DNA of 64,000 bases, taken from positions 62,001-126,000 of the forward strand of contig OMWB01000001.1 in assembly GCA_900314645.1 (NCBI GenBank), in the 5' to 3' direction. Within the stretch, counting starts at the first letter, position 1. Each line of letters begins with the position of its first letter. The notes beneath the pieces were generated by a model. That model was not told the DNA's origin, made no database searches, and saw only the letters and a program-made list of their open reading frames with translations. The position numbers were made by a program, and so were the translations under genes. The stretch is from an uncultured Actinomycetes bacterium (lineage in GTDB: Bacteria > Actinomycetota > Coriobacteriia > Coriobacteriales > Atopobiaceae). Below, in pieces: positions 10,396-17,995 of the stretch.

Positions 10396-11514
10396 ATGAG
10401 CCGACCAAATGAGACAGAATACGACGTCTTTATCAGCTACCGCAGGGACGGTGGCGCAGAGACGGCCAAGCATCTGAGGGATGTGTTGACTGAGCGAGGC
10501 TATCGCGTCTTCTTTGATACTGACAGCCTGAGGAGCGGTGACTTCAATCGCAAGCTCTTTGACGTGATAGATGGCTGCAAGGACTTTCTCCTCATCCTGT
10601 CTCCCGGCGCACTCGACCGATGCGAGAATGAGGGGGACTGGGTTCGCCTGGAGCTTGCCCATGCGCTCGAGCTGAAAAAGAACGTGGTTCCCGTCATGAG
10701 TGGGTCCTTTGTGTTTCCCGAGACCCTTCCCGCGGACATCGACGCCGTGCGTTGGCAAAACGGCGTGAGCGTCAACATCGAGTTCTTTGACGCCATGATC
10801 GACAAGCTCGTCTCGTTCTTGGAGAGCAAACCCGTCAGGCAAAAGAAGAAGATGGTCGTCGTTGCCGCCCTGGCCGTGGCTGCCGCTTTGGCGGTGGGGG
10901 CGCTCATCTTTTCCATGGTAGGGGGCGGGGGTGGCTCCACAAGCTCATCAGGCTCGGGACAGAAGGCTTCTCCTGCCGAGGCTTCCAGCACCTCAAGCGA
11001 TAGCGGAAAGACGGACACGCCAACGCAGAAGGCGCACGAGACGTACGCGATTGGCGATATCGTCGAGGTCTTTGGGACTAAGTCTCACAAGCATGAGTAC
11101 GACATCTCGGTTGACGGCATTCACCTGCTCCCCGAGTCGATGAAGTACAACATGTGGGAGTCCTACGATGACGAGACGACCGATCTCATCGGCGTGCAGT
11201 GCTCGATTGACAACTATGGTTACGCGCGCGGAACAGATGGTCAGGTCCAGCTTTACCAAATTGCGCAGGACAACACCGTGGTGGTCAAAGATGCTGATGG
11301 ATACATGCTCACGTGTGTGACGGAGATGTACCACGGCTCAGATGGTCCCTATACCTGCGAGAGCACCACCGCGATACCGTCGGGCGCTAAGGGCAGGTTC
11401 TGCCTCATCTTCTATGTGGAGAAGGGCACTACAGACGTGACGCTGTCCATAGACGACCACAACAGTACCGTCTTTGAGGTTCCCATAACGCTCGAGAAGA
11501 GCGACGAGGCCTGA
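10396..11514 (+). CDS. Membrane-anchored TIR-domain protein
   Basis: A 372-residue protein. The start is the ATG with GGAGG 5 bases upstream. Residues 8-140 are a TIR domain: YDVFISYRRDGG is box 1, and W82 to E86 in GDWVRLELAHAL matches the alpha-C motif bearing the glutamate used by NAD-cleaving TIRs. A basic patch (RQKKKM) precedes one transmembrane helix (VVVAALAVAAALAVGALIF), then a Gly/Ser linker and an outer beta-rich domain of about 150 residues resembling DUF4352. The TIR should therefore face the cytoplasm and the C-terminal domain the outside, like a one-piece sensor. Whether it cleaves NAD or only signals is not visible. Confidence 0.82.
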   Translation: MSRPNETEYDVFISYRRDGGAETAKHLRDVLTERGYRVFFDTDSLRSGDFNRKLFDVIDGCKDFLLILSPGALDRCENEGDWVRLELAHALELKKNVVPVMSGSFVFPETLPADIDAVRWQNGVSVNIEFFDAMIDKLVSFLESKPVRQKKKMVVVAALAVAAALAVGALIFSMVGGGGGSTSSSGSGQKASPAEASSTSSDSGKTDTPTQKAHETYAIGDIVEVFGTKSHKHEYDISVDGIHLLPESMKYNMWESYDDETTDLIGVQCSIDNYGYARGTDGQVQLYQIAQDNTVVVKDADGYMLTCVTEMYHGSDGPYTCESTTAIPSGAKGRFCLIFYVEKGTTDVTLSIDDHNSTVFEVPITLEKSDEA

Positions 11515-11540
11515 TCGGCTTTCCAACGCCTTGGTGCCAG

Positions 11541-12095
11541 CTATAATACCCGCCGATACTTGCCGTCCTCACGGGTCATGAGGTGCTCATCCACCATCTC
11601 GCGCCGTAGGGTGCAGAAGTCGTCGTGGAAGTCCGCAATGACAAGGTTCACCTCGCGCTCTGAGTACGTGCGTCCTTGCTCAAAGGCTTCGGCAATGCGC
11701 TCCAGCACGATGAGGCGCTTCTTGCGCTGTGCGGGGATGGTGCGCAGGCGGCCGTCCTCATCGAAGAAAGACCGGAGCACCTTCTCGCGCCACAGGCGTT
11801 CGCGCTCGTCTTGTGCGGCCGCCTCGTCGGACTCCTGCTGCAGGATCGAGAGCACGGTGGTGTCGAACAGCGCACGATTGAGCGTGTACATCGTGTAGTA
11901 CTGCGACTTGCTTGAGCTGACAGCCCCGACATCGGCGAGCTTCTTGAGGTGGAACGAGATGGTGGAGGGCGCCATGCCGAGGCGCTCGGAGAGCAGCTCC
12001 ACGTAGGCATCCTCGCGCGCGAGGGTACGTAGAATCTGGAGTCTGGTACGGTCCGCCAAACACTTGAACAGAGCAACAGTCTCCTGCTCTGTCAT
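11541..12095 (-). CDS. ArsR-family regulator with DUF2087 domain
   Basis: A 184-residue transcription factor. The first ~80 residues are an ArsR winged helix: LFKCLADRTRLQILRTL, then the recognition region LGMAPSTISFHLKKL. The C-terminal half is the DUF2087 domain, ending in EVNLVIADFHDDFCTLRREM. No metal-binding cysteine pair of the classical ArsR type is seen, so the signal is unlikely to be arsenic or zinc through that site. It starts two bases after the stop of a small gene, so both are read from one promoter, which holds a 16-bp palindrome at 12468-12483 that is a good operator candidate. Confidence 0.9.
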   Translation of the reverse strand: MTEQETVALFKCLADRTRLQILRTLAREDAYVELLSERLGMAPSTISFHLKKLADVGAVSSSKSQYYTMYTLNRALFDTTVLSILQQESDEAAAQDERERLWREKVLRSFFDEDGRLRTIPAQRKKRLIVLERIAEAFEQGRTYSEREVNLVIADFHDDFCTLRREMVDEHLMTREDGKYRRVL

Positions 12096-12097
12096 CG

Positions 12098-12445
12098 CTA
12101 GGCCTTCCAGAGCTCACGGAATGCCTGCCATACCTCGTCGATGGCGGCAAGCTTCACGTCCTCCTGCACGAGACGCACGGTATCCCCGCGCTCTTCAGCT
12201 TTCTGGCGAGCGATGCGCCATCCCGAAGGGATGCGCTCGAGGTTGTTCTCGAAGAACGTGCGTCGAGTGGCCTCGTCCGTAGATTGCTTCTCGGCGGCCT
12301 GAAGCACGGATACGAAGATGCCGTACACGTTGCCGCGTATCTTCTCCAGGTTCGCGTCATCTCTGCGGTCCTCTGCTGCGAGAGCCTCCGCGCTTTGTGC
12401 GGCCTCGGCAACCTTAGCCTGGAGTTCCTGTTTGAGATCGTCCAT
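12098..12445 (-). CDS. Small helical protein co-transcribed with the ArsR regulator
   Basis: A 115-residue cytoplasmic protein I do not recognise. The start is at 12445, with AAAGGA 6 bases upstream. It is charged and mostly helical: an N-terminal coiled-coil-like stretch (LKQELQAKVAEAAQSAEA), a central NVYGIFVSVLQAAEK helix, then NLERIPSGWRIARQKAEERG. It lacks membrane segments and enzyme motifs. It is the first gene of a two-gene unit with the ArsR-DUF2087 regulator, so it is probably the regulator's partner or target. Confidence 0.7.
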   Translation of the reverse strand: MDDLKQELQAKVAEAAQSAEALAAEDRRDDANLEKIRGNVYGIFVSVLQAAEKQSTDEATRRTFFENNLERIPSGWRIARQKAEERGDTVRLVQEDVKLAAIDEVWQAFRELWKA

Positions 12446-12467
12446 AGGTATCCTTTCGCAAAAGTGA

Positions 12468-12483
12468 TTCGATATATATCGAA
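12468..12483. promoter_or_regulatory. Palindromic operator candidate for the ArsR regulator
   Basis: TTCGATATATATCGAA is a perfect 16-bp palindrome just upstream of the start at 12445. Position, symmetry and AT-rich centre fit an autoregulatory ArsR operator. Confidence 0.55.
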
Positions 12484-12634
12484 GTATATTGATGATAGCT
12501 AAATTTGCAATACTAGAATTAAAAGTTGAGGTCCTCTTTTCGAAGAGGTCTTCCAAACGGGTTTCAGGAGGAGTGGGCTCCACATGGTGGCTTTGGCGTA
12601 AAGTGGAGGGGAGAAGGCGAACGGGGAGCAAGAC

Positions 12635-13584
12635 ATGGCGGACCAAGGGCACAAGGACGGCGAAGCGTCACTGCTCGCAGACGAGCGCATCTCTTGGAAG
12701 GTGCCGGTGCTGCTGAACAATGACTGGATTGCCTTGCGGCTGGCCAAGGCGCTGAATCCCCTGTTGCCGAAGCCGCTTTTCGAGAGCGTGTACGGTTGTC
12801 CACCCTGCGCTTGGGCGGGAGGCCGCCCTTCCAAGGTGCGCAGGACGCTCGAGGAGTCTGAGCTGCGCCGTTACTTCGAAGCGTATGCCGAGGTTGGGGC
12901 GTCATGTGCCCTGACGCTCTCGCGTCCTGATGCATGCGAAGAGCTTCATGACCCCTATTGCAACATGCTGCTTCAGCTTCTTGATGAGTCGAGCGGCTCG
13001 CTCGCCACATCCGCTCGACGCATCCCGACATCAAGCTGGTTGCGTCAAACAACCGTGTGTTCCTTGACTACAACAGTGGGTTCCTCGGGCTATCGGAAGA
13101 ACGTTACTATCGTCAGCTGCTCGAGCTGTACGACGTCGTCGTGGTGCGTAGCGAGGCTTTGCTTGCGGGAGGCATCGCAGAGGATCTCGTAGACATCGCG
13201 AGCCGCGTTGAGCTCATCGTGAACCAGCGCTGTATCCCCAACTGCCCTGTTGCCGCCTGGCATATCCAGGCGGGTGCCGAGGTGGTGAAGGATCGGCTTG
13301 CAGGTGGTGACGCAGTCTGGCCTCACTGCAAATACCCAGACAGGACCGAGACGATCGTCGTCCCCGCGGAGCGACGCGGCGAGCTCGTGCAGATGGGGTT
13401 CTGTGACTTTAAGCTCCAGGGCAGAAACCGAAAGCCGCATCATGTGGTCGCGTACCTTGTTGACAGCATCCTCAGTAAACAGGGAATAGAGGCCCTCAAG
13501 GATACGTTGCGCCCCATCATGCAGGAGGCGTTCTTCCTCGGGCTGTTCGACGCGTCAGTTGACACGCTCATCAGCATTCCCTAA
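12635..13584 (+). pseudogene. U32-like TIM-barrel protein gene, frameshifted
   Basis: The start at 12635 (GGGGAG upstream) gives a protein similar in layout to U32-peptidase-like barrels: ISWKVPVLLNNDW, then FESVYGCPPCAWAGGRPS. The reading frame breaks near 13010-13025, and the sequence continues one frame over as HPDIKLVASNNRVFLDYNSG through NQRCIPNCP and WPHCKYPD to the stop at 13584. The change fits loss of one base. The Cys-x3-Cys and later cysteines could bind an iron-sulphur cluster, as in U32 proteins. No slippery heptamer is seen at the junction, so a real mutation or a sequencing error is more likely than programmed shifting. Family call is tentative. Confidence 0.55.
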
Positions 13585-13625
13585 TGCTCGTTTCCACCTC
13601 CGACTCTTTCTGACGGGAGCACATC

Positions 13626-13979
13626 ATGACACTTAACGACCTTCACGACTGCCTTCGCAAGCAATACGGAGCTGAGGGCACCAAGGAGTACCGGGAGGGT
13701 CCGGGAATCCTCGTGTTTGCACGGCCCGATAACGGCAAGTGGTTTGCGGCAACAAAGAACATCAGATGCAGTTCGGTGGATGTCGCGGGCGATGGCCGCA
13801 TCGATATCCTCAACGTGCGGCTTGACCCGCGTGTCGTGGCGTCGCTTCGCAAACGCGAGGGCTTCCGCCCTGCGTGGCATATGAACCGCAACAAGTGGGT
13901 CACCGTGCTGCTTGATGGCTCCGTCACTGACGACGAGATACGCGACCTCGTTGACAAGGCCTTCAAGTACATGCGCTAA
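13626..13979 (+). CDS. MmcQ/YjbR family protein
   Basis: A 117-residue single-domain protein with the MmcQ/YjbR fold (CyaY-like). The diagnostic end is present: FRPAWHMNRNKWVTVLLDG followed by VTDDEIRDLVDKAFKYM; the Trp and the NKWV segment are family hallmarks. Family members are often annotated as DNA-binding, but the role is not established. GGGAG lies 6 bases before ATG. It sits 41 bases after the frameshifted gene and 51 bases before the Sel1 gene, so the three may share a transcript. Confidence 0.85.
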   Translation: MTLNDLHDCLRKQYGAEGTKEYREGPGILVFARPDNGKWFAATKNIRCSSVDVAGDGRIDILNVRLDPRVVASLRKREGFRPAWHMNRNKWVTVLLDGSVTDDEIRDLVDKAFKYMR

Positions 13980-14030
13980 GAACACGGGACAGTTACGATG
14001 CGGCAGCATCAGGCGGACGGAGAGAACACC

Positions 14031-14849
14031 ATGTCGGAGCACCATCACGGACATCATCACGAGCATGCACATGACCACGAGCATGAGGAACCGATGACCC
14101 AAGAGGAGGTCGTGAGCTCTCTGCTCGTGCTGGGCGAGGTTGCGCTTGGCGCGCACGATTACGAGTCGGCATTCGATGCCTACGCGAGCGTCCTCAAGCT
14201 CGAGCAGAACGAGACCGCCCTCTACAACCTCGGCAGCTTGTACGCGCGCGGGGTTGGAGTCCGGAGAAACTACGCCGAGGCCGCGCACCTGTTCCATCAG
14301 GCGGAACTCATGGGCAACGAGCAGGCGGGCAAGCTCTGCGGCAAGTGCATGTTTGACTTCGTCCACGAAGGCTTCGACAGCAAGACGCCGGCAGAGCTGT
14401 ATGCCGCGATGGTCGTGTTCGTGTTGAAGGTGTACCCCGAGGCCGCCGACCAGAAGGCGGAGGTCAAGCGCGGCCTCTTTGTCATTGCCGCCACGCACTA
14501 CAACAAGGGAGAGTATGCCGAGGCGGCAAAGGTCTTTCGGGCGGCTGCCGAGTTCGGCAACGATGGCTATGCGCAGTACTACCTTGCACAGCTCTACAAC
14601 AACGGGGCTGGCGTGGCTCAGAACGATCTCGTCAGCCTGTATTGGCTCGATTGCGCGGTGGATAACGGTGCTGCGGAAGTTGCACTGGACGATCGTGATG
14701 GCATGCTCGAGGCGTTTCATCAGAGCCTGACGGCTTTAGAGTTTCGCGCTGCGATGGAAGAGTTGGCCACATGGTGCGAGACGGGCACGCCTGATGTGCC
14801 GGCCAACGCAGACAAGGCCGTGCGTTGGCATGGGGTTTCGCAGGCGTAA
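14031..14849 (+). CDS. Sel1/TPR repeat protein with His-rich N-terminus
   Basis: A 272-residue protein. GGAGAG before the ATG at 14031 supports this start over the one at 13998. Residues 4-18 are almost all His, Glu and Asp (EHHHGHHHEHAHDHEHEE), a likely metal-binding tail. The rest is Sel1-like/TPR repeats: ALYNLGSLYARGVGVRRNYAEAA... is one unit and YAQYYLAQLYNNGAGVAQND a later one. Such repeats act as protein-binding scaffolds. No signal peptide or membrane helix, so it is cytoplasmic. The partner is unknown; it is the last plus-strand gene before the cupin and exporter genes. Confidence 0.85.
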   Translation: MSEHHHGHHHEHAHDHEHEEPMTQEEVVSSLLVLGEVALGAHDYESAFDAYASVLKLEQNETALYNLGSLYARGVGVRRNYAEAAHLFHQAELMGNEQAGKLCGKCMFDFVHEGFDSKTPAELYAAMVVFVLKVYPEAADQKAEVKRGLFVIAATHYNKGEYAEAAKVFRAAAEFGNDGYAQYYLAQLYNNGAGVAQNDLVSLYWLDCAVDNGAAEVALDDRDGMLEAFHQSLTALEFRAAMEELATWCETGTPDVPANADKAVRWHGVSQA

Positions 14850-14896
14850 TCAGGGCCTTCTTGCGTCGTTCGTTTGAGGCGACGTTTATGGCAAGG

Positions 14897-15259
14897 TCAG
14901 CGCCCTTGGTAGGCGTAGGAGAAGTCGATGGGCGGAGCCGTTACCGAAAGGTAGACAAACTCCTCCTCGCTTGTGTTGTGCAGACCATGTACATCGCCGT
15001 CTTCAAAGCGAACGACATCTCCAGCTGAGAAACCTTGCTCAGCATCGTTGGCCAGCAGAAGTATGCCCTCACCCTTGAGGGCATACCAGATCTGCTCTGA
15101 GGCCGTATGGGTGTGTCGCGGCTGGGATGCTCCCGGCTCAAGATGCACCTCGGTGATGGTGACACGTCGGCTGGTGGAATTGCCAGGCGCGAGCAGCTGT
15201 CGTGAGATAACGCCGGGATTATGAAGAGAACGAATGCCGCAGGCGGGAATGTACTCCAT
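14897..15259 (-). CDS. Small cupin-domain protein
   Basis: A 120-residue single-cupin protein. PRHTHTASEQIWYALKGEG is cupin motif 1 with two His and one Glu for metal binding; GDVVRFEDGDVHGLHNTS is motif 2. AGGGGGG before the ATG supports the start at 15259. It is divergent from the exporter operon, with only about 70 bases between the starts, so both promoters overlap. It could be a small sensor or isomerase-type enzyme; no substrate can be assigned. Confidence 0.88.
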   Translation of the reverse strand: MEYIPACGIRSLHNPGVISRQLLAPGNSTSRRVTITEVHLEPGASQPRHTHTASEQIWYALKGEGILLLANDAEQGFSAGDVVRFEDGDVHGLHNTSEEEFVYLSVTAPPIDFSYAYQGR

Positions 15260-15329
15260 GATGCCCCCCTTCCGCAGCCTTATCAGCGATATCATGGTTC
15301 AAATTGTATCGCGACGAGAGGATGGACGC

Positions 15330-15830
15330 ATGGCTGACGCTGGCTCGTCAATTTTCAACGAGCAGGCGCGTAATCGTCTGCAAAGCCCCGACGACCTCGA
15401 CAGATATATCCGGGTGACCAGCCCAAGCGTCTGGGTGATGCTCGGCGCGGTGGTTGCGCTCGTACTGGGCCTGCTTGCCTGGGGCATCTTTGGTTCAGTT
15501 GCCACAACCGTTACCGCGATGGCTGTGCGCGTGAACAACGGGTGCATCTGCTTCCTCGAGCCAGAGCAGGCAGAACAGGTTGAGGTAGGTAATCAGGTCC
15601 TCATTGATGGTCAGAGCACGGTGGTGGACTCGATAACTCGCTATCCGCTTTCTCGTGAGGAGCTTGCCGACTTTGTGCCAAGCGACTACCTGGCCGAGAC
15701 GGTGATTCCCGGCAAGTGGGCGTATGTGGCGGTTCTCAAGGACGATCTCGATTCGGAGATGGAAGTGCCCCTCGTCGCGGTCATCACCACAGATCGTGTC
15801 GCCCCGATATCACTGGTCTTGGGGCAGTAG
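15330..15830 (+). CDS. NHLM-type secretion protein, short HlyD-like subunit
   Basis: A 166-residue membrane-fusion-type subunit of a peptide exporter. The start has GAGAGGA 7 bases upstream. The N-terminus (FNEQARNRLQSPDDLDRYIR, then VTSPSVW) is the hallmark of NHLM system secretion proteins, followed by one transmembrane helix (MLGAVVALVLGLLAWGIF) and an outer beta-barrel segment. Typical members are about 400 residues and have a long coiled coil; that part is absent here, fitting a cell with no outer membrane. It ends one base before the ATG of the C39-ABC gene, forming a tight three-gene operon. Confidence 0.82.
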   Translation: MADAGSSIFNEQARNRLQSPDDLDRYIRVTSPSVWVMLGAVVALVLGLLAWGIFGSVATTVTAMAVRVNNGCICFLEPEQAEQVEVGNQVLIDGQSTVVDSITRYPLSREELADFVPSDYLAETVIPGKWAYVAVLKDDLDSEMEVPLVAVITTDRVAPISLVLGQ

Positions 15831-15831
15831 C

Positions 15832-17994
15832 ATGGCTGACAAGGTGATAAGGGTCCCGCAAGTCATGCAGATGGAGGCGCTTGAGTGTGGCGCCGCCTGT
15901 CTGGACATGATTCTTGCGTACTACGGACGATGGGTCCCGCTTGAGGTGGTTCGTGCCGACTGCGGTGTTTCGCGTGACGGCAGCAAGGCCAGCAACATCC
16001 TCAAGGCCGCGCGGAGCTACGGCCTTACGGCAAAAGGCATGAGCTACTCAACCAAGTCTCTGCGCGAAAAGGGGCCCTTGCCGTGCATCCTCTTTTGGAA
16101 CTTCAACCACTTTGTGGTGCTTCGTGGTTTCCGTGGCAAGTACGCCTACCTCAATGACCCAGCCCGTGGCCAGGTGAAGGTCCCGCTTGACGAGTTTGAG
16201 AAGTCGTTCACGGGCGTGACGCTCGTCTTTGAGAAGACTGACGCCTTTGAACCGGGCGGCGTGCCGCCGTCGGCCTATAAGGCCGCGATCGCACGACTTA
16301 AGGGCCTCGAAATGGCCATCGCCTTCGTGATGGTGACGGCAGCTGTCTCGTCGTTGCTGGGCATCTTCAATACGTCACTCAACCGCGTCTTCCTTGATCG
16401 CGTGCTTTCGGGAAACAATCCTGACTGGTTGGTGCCCCTCACGACCATCATGCTGCTTATTGCTATCCTGCTTGGCATCGTGAACATCCTCAATGCCATC
16501 TACCTCGCGCGCATCCAGGGAAAGATCGCCGTGGTCTCGTCGTTGCGGTTCATGCAGCATCTGCTTCACCTTCCCGTGGAGTTCTACTCGCAGCGTATGG
16601 TGGGCGACATCCAACAGCGTCAGTCAACCAACGAGAGCATCGCCTTTGTGCTGGTGGGGCAGCTTGCCCCCGTACTCATCAACGTGGTCATGTTGGTGCT
16701 GTACCTTGCCATCATGCTGCGCTACAGCGTGATCCTCACGCTGGTAGGACTCGTCACGGTAGTGCTGAATGCCGTGGTTGCGCGCGTCATCTCGAATCAG
16801 CGCATCAACGTGTCGCGCTCCATGGTTACCGAGGCAGGCAAGCTCTATGCCACCACGGTAAGTGGCGTCGATATGATCGAGACCATTAAGGCCGCTGGTG
16901 CGGAGAACGGCTACTTCCAGCGTTGGGCCGGCTACCAGGCAAACGTCTCTGACGGCACGTCGCGCATGTCCGTGATCAACGAGTATCTCGGTGCGGTGCC
17001 GTCGCTGCTCGTCTCGCTGGGAAACATCACGGTGCTCCTTTTGGGCATCTGGCTCATTGTGAAAGAGGGCTTTACGGCTGGCGCGCTGCTTGCCTTCCAG
17101 GGCTTCCTGGGGGCGTTCATGGCCCCCATGAACAGCCTCATTAGCCTGGGGCAGTCCATGCAGGAGATGCAGACCCAGCTGGAGCGCGTCGAGGATGTCA
17201 TGCACTACGAATGCGACACACCCGAGGATCCGAAGGATGCGCTGATGGATGCCACAGCGGCGACGCGCGACAAACTCTCGGGCAAAGTCGATGTCGAGGG
17301 CCTGTCGTTTGGCTACTCGCGGCTTGGGCAGCCAGTTATCGAGAATTTCGAACTGCACATGGAGCCAGGCAAGTGGGTTGCTTTGGTTGGCGGATCGGGG
17401 AGCGGCAAGTCCACCATCGCAAAGCTTATCGCGGGCCTGTATAAGCCGTGGTCAGGCGAAGTTCGTTTTGATGACACGCCGATCAGCGAGATACCGCTTC
17501 CGCTGTTGCGCGGCTCGCTTGCCGTGGTTGACCAGGATATCGTCACCTTTGATGGCACGGTAAACGAAAACGTCAAGCTCTGGGATTCCACCATCGAAGA
17601 CTATGACGTGATCATGGCGTGCCGTGACTCGGATATCCACCAGGTGATCAGCGAGCGCGATGGCGGTTACTCAAGCCGCATCGCCCCGGGTGGCAGGAAC
17701 TACTCGGGTGGACAGCTGCAGCGCCTTGAGATTGCGCGCGTGCTGGCGCAGGACCCCACCATCATTATCTTGGACGAGGCTACCAGTGCGCTTGACGCGC
17801 AGAGCGAGGCACAGGTCATCCAGCATATCCGCGACCGTGAGGTCTCGTGCATCGTGGTGGCTCACCGCCTCTCGACCATCCGTGACTGCGACGAGATTGT
17901 CGTGCTCGACCACGGTAAGGTCGTGGAACGTGGTACCCATGACGAGTTGCTGGCAAAGGGCGGAAGATACGCCGAGCTGGTAAGGAGCGATTAG
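15832..17994 (+). CDS. NHLM-type peptidase/ATP-binding ABC exporter (C39 peptidase)
   Basis: A 720-residue half-transporter that cuts leader peptides after Gly-Gly and exports the product. Residues 1-135 are a C39 peptidase with a full triad: Cys19 (MEALECGAACLD), His93 (FNHFVVL) and Asp109 (LNDPARG), plus the oxyanion Gln13. Six membrane helices span about 160-430. The ATPase has Walker A VGGSGSGKST, the signature NYSGGQLQR, and Walker B IIILDEATSALD. It is complete and should be active. The next gene starts one base after the stop. Likely substrates are the DLEGVAGG and SLEGIDGG peptides upstream. Confidence 0.93.
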   Translation: MADKVIRVPQVMQMEALECGAACLDMILAYYGRWVPLEVVRADCGVSRDGSKASNILKAARSYGLTAKGMSYSTKSLREKGPLPCILFWNFNHFVVLRGFRGKYAYLNDPARGQVKVPLDEFEKSFTGVTLVFEKTDAFEPGGVPPSAYKAAIARLKGLEMAIAFVMVTAAVSSLLGIFNTSLNRVFLDRVLSGNNPDWLVPLTTIMLLIAILLGIVNILNAIYLARIQGKIAVVSSLRFMQHLLHLPVEFYSQRMVGDIQQRQSTNESIAFVLVGQLAPVLINVVMLVLYLAIMLRYSVILTLVGLVTVVLNAVVARVISNQRINVSRSMVTEAGKLYATTVSGVDMIETIKAAGAENGYFQRWAGYQANVSDGTSRMSVINEYLGAVPSLLVSLGNITVLLLGIWLIVKEGFTAGALLAFQGFLGAFMAPMNSLISLGQSMQEMQTQLERVEDVMHYECDTPEDPKDALMDATAATRDKLSGKVDVEGLSFGYSRLGQPVIENFELHMEPGKWVALVGGSGSGKSTIAKLIAGLYKPWSGEVRFDDTPISEIPLPLLRGSLAVVDQDIVTFDGTVNENVKLWDSTIEDYDVIMACRDSDIHQVISERDGGYSSRIAPGGRNYSGGQLQRLEIARVLAQDPTIIILDEATSALDAQSEAQVIQHIRDREVSCIVVAHRLSTIRDCDEIVVLDHGKVVERGTHDELLAKGGRYAELVRSD

Positions 17995-17995
17995 C

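Noticed and set aside
13057..13584. A separate small gene starting inside the U32-like region
   Set aside because: It has no ribosome site, begins at a GTG in mid-domain, and its sequence continues the upstream protein after a one-base change of frame.
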